Of a stretch of 64,000 nt of DNA, positions 60,261-64,000 are shown piece after piece (position 1 is the first letter of the stretch; each line of letters starts with the position of its first letter). Made by a program: the position numbers and the translations under genes. Source of the stretch: Laetiporus sulphureus 93-53 (lineage: Eukaryota; Basidiomycota; Agaricomycetes; Polyporales; Laetiporaceae); assembly GCF_001632365.1 (NCBI RefSeq), contig NW_024468540.1, forward strand, positions 241,955 to 305,954, written 5' to 3'. The notes under the pieces are model-generated. The model ran no database searches. It was given only the letters and a program-made list of their open reading frames with translations, and had not been told where the DNA came from.

Positions 60261-61063
60261 CATGCGGACTGATTCGGGCTGGGATTGTATGCACGCATAG
60301 GTGCTCTTGTAAGCATTTCTGCCAATCTTCTCGATTTGAAGCGAACATTCTTCATGGGTCTGTTTTACAGCAGTGGTCGCATGCTTTGCTGCTCCGTCGA
60401 CGAACCGTCTTCTCGTTCTTCATCGCTGCACTGCCACTCGCACCTGCCATCGTACTATGTATCAGGGCACTTGGCCCATGCGTTCTTGGTAGTTCTTGGT
60501 CGTTATTGTCGTCGATTAGCCTTCTCATGGTATCGTTTCTTGATGTCCAGCTTGTTCAGAAAATTAGTATAGTCGGTAATATAGTAAATGAGATATATCT
60601 TTACAATTTGACAAAGTTGCATGATGATACAATAAACGGCATCCTTTAAAAATGTGAAGTCTGACTTAGCAATGGAAGGGAACCGCGCTTGGGCGCTTGT
60701 GAACCACAACATCACTAAGTCGAGCTCCACGCACCTTCGCTATCGCTATGATTTATTCCTTCATAAGAGTGGTATACTATTTCACTTACCGTAAGTGATC
60801 CGAATACTCACTTAACTAGACTGAAGGGTTATTAATATAGACTGTGCAGCCCCCAGCATTAATCCGAAAGGGTGGATGATGCGCCATCATTTTTGTGAAG
60901 ATGATCGACAGAAGCACGAGCGCAACATCCCCCTTTCAGACGTGATGTGCCAACGGTCGGACTTTCCGTGCACCGGAACGTGATTCTAGCCGGACGTAGC
61001 ATCAATACAACACGATGTATCAAAATACCGAGGCCATACGGTAATATGCTTTACAGTGCCCCG
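60261..61063. other. Non-coding right part of the transposon
   Basis: About 0.8 kb between cargo gene 3 and the subterminal palindromes. No frame is supported; the plus-strand hydrophobic frames at 60285-60649 are likely chance. Confidence 0.5.
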
Positions 61064-61356
61064 TGATGCATCATTACAATTCATCATAGCATATAGTGAT
61101 GCATCATATGACGCTTTACAGGCTACATGATGCATCAGATAAACTGCGAAGTAATGAAATGCTTTATTAGAGCGATTTGCGATGCATCAGCATAATGCAT
61201 TGTAGTAGTGCGTAATTTTTGAAAGTGCTTCATCATAGCACTAGTTGATGCATCAATGCGATGGATTGTAGCCATGCTCTACTCACAGGAATTGATATAA
61301 CAGCCAGTTGGCTGTGATTTCAGCTACATGATCTATCGTTATGACACTCACGCCTG
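61064..61356 (-). repeat. Right terminal region with five subterminal palindromes
   Basis: GATGCATCA-type words lie at 61064-61073, 61097-61106, 61128-61137, 61181-61189 and 61246-61255, then the inverted counterpart of the left terminal sequence (GGAATTGATATAACAGCCAG and GGCTGTGATTT at 61287-61321). The palindrome spacing is 25-65 bases. Confidence 0.65.
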
Positions 61357-61363
61357 GATTGAT
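61357..61363 (+). repeat. Target-site duplication, right copy (GATTGAT)
   Basis: Partner of 49501-49507; flanked on the right by GTTGGGGTGCAG, the continuation of the E2 exon. Confidence 0.75.
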
Positions 61364-61589
61364 GTTGGGGTGCAGGATAGGAGTTATGAATCGACTGAAG
61401 GATGGGTAAGTGTCATGCACGTCCTTGCAAGAACCGAAATGCATACATTTCTGGAGCCACCTGAGGATAGCTCTCGCCGAAATCAATGTATGCCAAAAAT
61501 GTACCGCTGTAGTAAGGGGACTGATGCAGCCCAATGGTCATCAAAGTTGGACGGAAATCATTAGCGGAAGTTACGTACGCCATGAGGAG
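61358..61589 (-). pseudogene. Inverted, broken paralogue of the E2-fusion gene: upstream E2 exons
   Basis: On the minus strand 61589-61358 matches 8690-8921 of the intact gene, with about ten differences over ~230 bases counted by eye. It keeps both the intron sequences and the exons SPY..GTFLAY, FGESYPQVAPE and RFITPILHPNIN, and stops in HPNIN, exactly where 48430-49507 takes over. Two changes alter the SPYDGGTF motif to SPYYSGTF. The left edge is the transposon target duplication; the right edge at 61589 abuts a copia LTR. Confidence 0.88.
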
Positions 61590-63590
61590 TGTTATGAACG
61601 CAACACTACGTCTCAGCCGTGCCGTACAATGGCGTACTCAACTCTACTACTGTACCTGTTATGAACGCAACGCTACGTCTAACCGATAAAATCAGTCCAA
61701 TGTCCGATAAACGAAAGGGAAAACGTGTCCGAGACTCACCTCAGCCGTGCCGTACAATGGCGTACTCGACTGAGGTGTCTACTACGAGAAACGCGTCGTT
61801 ATGTAGGTGCGCGCCAACCACGTGACCGCGCTGTCAAACCCGTCAATCCATTCCTCCCCATTCTCCCCATCGCTCCTGAGCGGTCTCGTTCCAACACTCC
61901 CCCTAGACCGCGACACCCAGCATGTCCAAATGTTTGCGAAGGGTGGGCTGTGCGAGTGGCTTGGTGAAAATATCAGCGGGGTTTTCGGTCCCGGGTATGT
62001 GTGCGATATCAATCTGTTTTTGTCGTATCGCTTCGCGCAACCAATGATATCGGACGTTGAGGTGCCTGATGCGCGTAAAATTTACCGCCCTCTTTGCTAG
62101 ACTCTCCCCACCTGTGCTGTCCATCCTTATGACCACTGGAGTGCTGATCGGAAGGAACACGTCAACCATGAACTTCTCTATCCACAATGCCATCTGTCCG
62201 GTATGAACAGCCGCAATATACTCTGCCTCGGTGGTCGATAGGGCCACAACCTCCTGGCAGCGTGAGCTCCAAGACACAGGCCCACCTGCCATGATCATAA
62301 TGTGCCCCTGCGTCGAATGGCCAGTGTCCGCGCAATCAGAATAGGATGAGTCCGAGTATAGGACAGGTTGGAGGCTCGACCTTGGGTGATCCGCGCTGTA
62401 GTAAGTGATCCCATAGTCCACTGTCCCCTTGATATAACACAGCACTCTCTTGAGGGCTCGCCAATGTTCAATCCCCGGATTTGCCATGTATCGGCTAAGA
62501 ACCTGCACGGAATACGAGAGGTCAGGGTGAGTTGCGACAGAGAGATACATGATCGATCCCAGTGCCTCGCGGTATGGGATGGTTGCCATCTCCGTTGCAT
62601 CATCAGGTGCAACAAGGTTAGTCAGTTTCGAAAGCTTCATGCTGGGTTCCAGGGGCGTCGAGACAGGATTCGCATCTTGCATACCAAAGCATTCTAGGAC
62701 ACGCAAGGTGTATGCATGTTGGGTCAAACACAGCGTGCCTTTGGCTCGGTCACGCTCGATAGCAACCCCAAGCATGTAGGTGAGCTCGCCTCCCCCACTA
62801 AGCTTGTAGCGTGCCACTAAGTCCCCGTGAGTAACGGCTAGCCCATCCGCAGAATCGGCAGCAGAAGTGATATCGTCCGTATAGGTAGCGGTGATGGAAA
62901 GACCATGATCGTCAATGCGCGCACGAATGCACTCATCGGTGCAGGACCGCATGAACCCCAAGTCCTGGTAAGTGCTGTCGAGATCATTCCACCATTCATG
63001 GCCAGACTGCATTACCCCATACAGGGCATGCTCCAGCGCACAGACTCAAAATGGACAACCGATGCGGTGGTCTCAAAGACGTCGACGCCCGGGATTTGAT
63101 GGAACCCCTTGGCTACAAGACGTGCCTTCAGTTTCCACTTCCCGACATCATTGTACTTCTGAGCATATGCCCACTTGCACCCCACAACGTTCATGTGATC
63201 CTGGTGAGGTACGAGCTTCCAAGCACCAATTTTGATTAGACCATCCATTTCTTTGTCCATCACAGGTGCCCATATCTCGCTCGTAGCCATGGCCTATTTG
63301 TACGTGGTAGGACAGGTCCCGCCTTCATATATGAATGGGTCTGATGAAGCAACAGATGCAGAATGACCGTCGGCGGTGAATGCCGCAATGTAGGCCGCGG
63401 TCGACGCGATCTCATCGTTGGCCCATGATTCACCATGCACGCGGGCCTCTTTCTCATGCTGGGTGGCCTCTCGTGACTCTCGCAGTGCTCGGCTTTCGAC
63501 AGGTTGCCGCGTTGATCGGCGTGGTACAGGAACGGATAAAGGGGCGGGAGCGAGCGCTGGTGCGGCCGTGTCACAAAGCACAAAGCACTT
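61590..63590 (-). mobile_element. Ty1/copia retrotransposon, defective
   Basis: Orientation is minus, so the 3' LTR is on the left. It begins at 61590 with TGTTATGAACGCAAC right after AGGAG of the E2 copy. The LTR region contains internal duplications: TGTTATGAACGCAAC recurs at 61657, and CAGCCGTGCCGTACAATGGC occurs at 61614 and 61742. The polyprotein remnant follows from 61903. Insertion beside the E2 exon means the paralogue was hit at least twice. Confidence 0.75.
61903..63581 (-). pseudogene. Copia reverse transcriptase-RNase H remnant with internal deletion
   Basis: 63290-63030 encodes the beginning of the copia RT (KEMDGLIKIGAWKLVPHQDH, NVVGCKWAYAQKYND, KARLVAKGFHQIPGVDVFET), then the frame changes around 63040. 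The frame resumes in LYGVMQSGHEWWNDLD and then TYTDDI (the Y-x-D-D active site), so roughly 80 residues around the first catalytic aspartate are missing. The RNase H part is present: LYSDSSYSDCADTGHSTQGH, ALSTTEAEYIAAVHTGQMAL, VIRMDSTGGESLAKR, and the end LTR-proximal DIFTKPLAQPTLRKHL. Upstream (63581-63294) is the integrase/RT linker, separated by an in-frame TAG before AMATSEIW. Not functional. Confidence 0.9.
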
Positions 63591-64000
63591 AACTCAATTA
63601 AGGACAAGTCTGCTTGTGTGACCTGCACAAATAAATCCACAACATAAAAGCCTGCCACAAGGGCTAGGCTGAGGATGGTGCACAGTGGCATACAACCAGC
63701 AATCAAGGCAAAGCCCCAATGCATGGCCTTGCACAAAAGGTGAAAGGGGGGAGCTGGCCTGCTGGCCGCATACAATAGTATAATGAATCTAAGGTTCTCC
63801 CTTAGATCCTCATGGGCTTATATACATGTAGGGCAGGGCCCCTGGCACTGTGCTACTGTGAGACCTCAGATACCTACATGTGAACATATTGCCAGAACCG
63901 GTAATGGTTCTGGACTTCATCATAGCAACTATCTACAATGGCCGTGGATACGCCGAGGTAATCCTATCTAATCCAATGAGATAAATGCCTGTAAGTGGGC
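63591..64000 (-). mobile_element. LTR-like or second inserted element, cut by window edge
   Basis: The pol frame ends abruptly near 63590. Minus-strand reading of the remainder shows a TATA sequence (ATGTATATAAGCCC at about 63815-63828) followed by a GGATCTAAGGGAGAACCTTAGATTC-type short inverted repeat (63790-63815) and pyrimidine-rich sequence, as in LTR promoters. It could be the 5' LTR of this element or a nested insertion. No counterpart of the 61590 LTR was spotted in it. Confidence 0.35.

Larger units (their letters stand above)
49508..61356. mobile_element. KDZ-class DNA transposon, ~11.85 kb, with cargo genes
   Basis: The element interrupts the E2 paralogue. GATTGAT occurs at 49501-49507 and again at 61357-61363, while the intact gene has it once, as expected of a target-site duplication of 6-7 bases. 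The two ends are related in inverted orientation: TCACAGCCAAC and TATATCAATTCCT occur near 49550-49575 and, reverse-complemented, near 61286-61316. Palindromic TGATGCATCA words cluster at both ends. Inside are a KDZ transposase (-), two further minus-strand genes and one plus-strand gene, a minisatellite, an assembly gap and a CCAAT-rich array. KDZ (Kyakuja-Dileera-Zisupton) transposons are abundant in basidiomycetes. Several genes have stops, so this copy is probably no longer autonomous. Confidence 0.82.

Overview
The window reads as nuclear DNA of a filamentous basidiomycete, most likely an agaricomycete. Genes are broken by many 45-70 bp GT-AG introns, both strands are used, and the protein types fit: expanded G-alpha-like proteins, formate/nitrite transporter, CDK8 mediator kinase, UDP-glucose pyrophosphorylase and KDZ transposons. 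There is no sign of bacterial or organellar organisation. All exon joins below were made by eye from frames and splice signals, so ends of single exons may be off by a few bases.

Left and middle (1-46 kb) is gene-bearing chromosome. In order: the 5' end of a ComA-like phosphosulfolactate synthase (-, cut by the window edge); a ~0.5 kb terminal-inverted-repeat element; a very intron-rich ~1,650-residue gene (+, 2259-9403) that joins an N-terminal ubiquitin-like stretch, a RING-type zinc finger, two U-box-like modules, a VWA domain and a complete ubiquitin-conjugating (E2) domain in one polypeptide; a G-alpha-like GTPase (+); a formate/nitrite transporter (+); an M20 peptidase (-); a dual-specificity phosphatase (-); a DapA-family aldolase (-); a low-complexity probably nuclear protein (-); WDR83 (-); an F-box/WD protein (-); a three-exon TEN1-like gene (+); a doubtful remnant; CDK8/SSN3 (+); a broken FAD oxidoreductase (+); an 89-residue basic protein (-); UGP1 (-).

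Right end (48-64 kb) is a mobile-element pile-up. A second, diverged and inverted copy of the E2 end of the 2259-9403 gene lies here, cut exactly in its HPN motif by an ~11.85 kb KDZ DNA transposon (49508-61356). That element has a 6-7 bp target duplication (ATTGAT/GATTGAT), related terminal sequences, subterminal TGATGCATCA palindromes, a multi-exon KDZ transposase and three cargo genes, at least three of the four carrying in-frame stops. It also contains a 78 bp minisatellite beside a 700-base assembly gap and a tandem array rich in CCAAT and CACGTG boxes upstream of the transposase. The other side of the E2 copy is cut by a Ty1/copia element with an internal deletion, so the rest of the paralogue may lie beyond the window.

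The most notable items are the single-chain Ubl-RING-U-box-VWA-E2 protein, its transposon-split paralogue, the cargo-carrying KDZ element, and the TEN1-like telomere gene, which is visible only after splicing.
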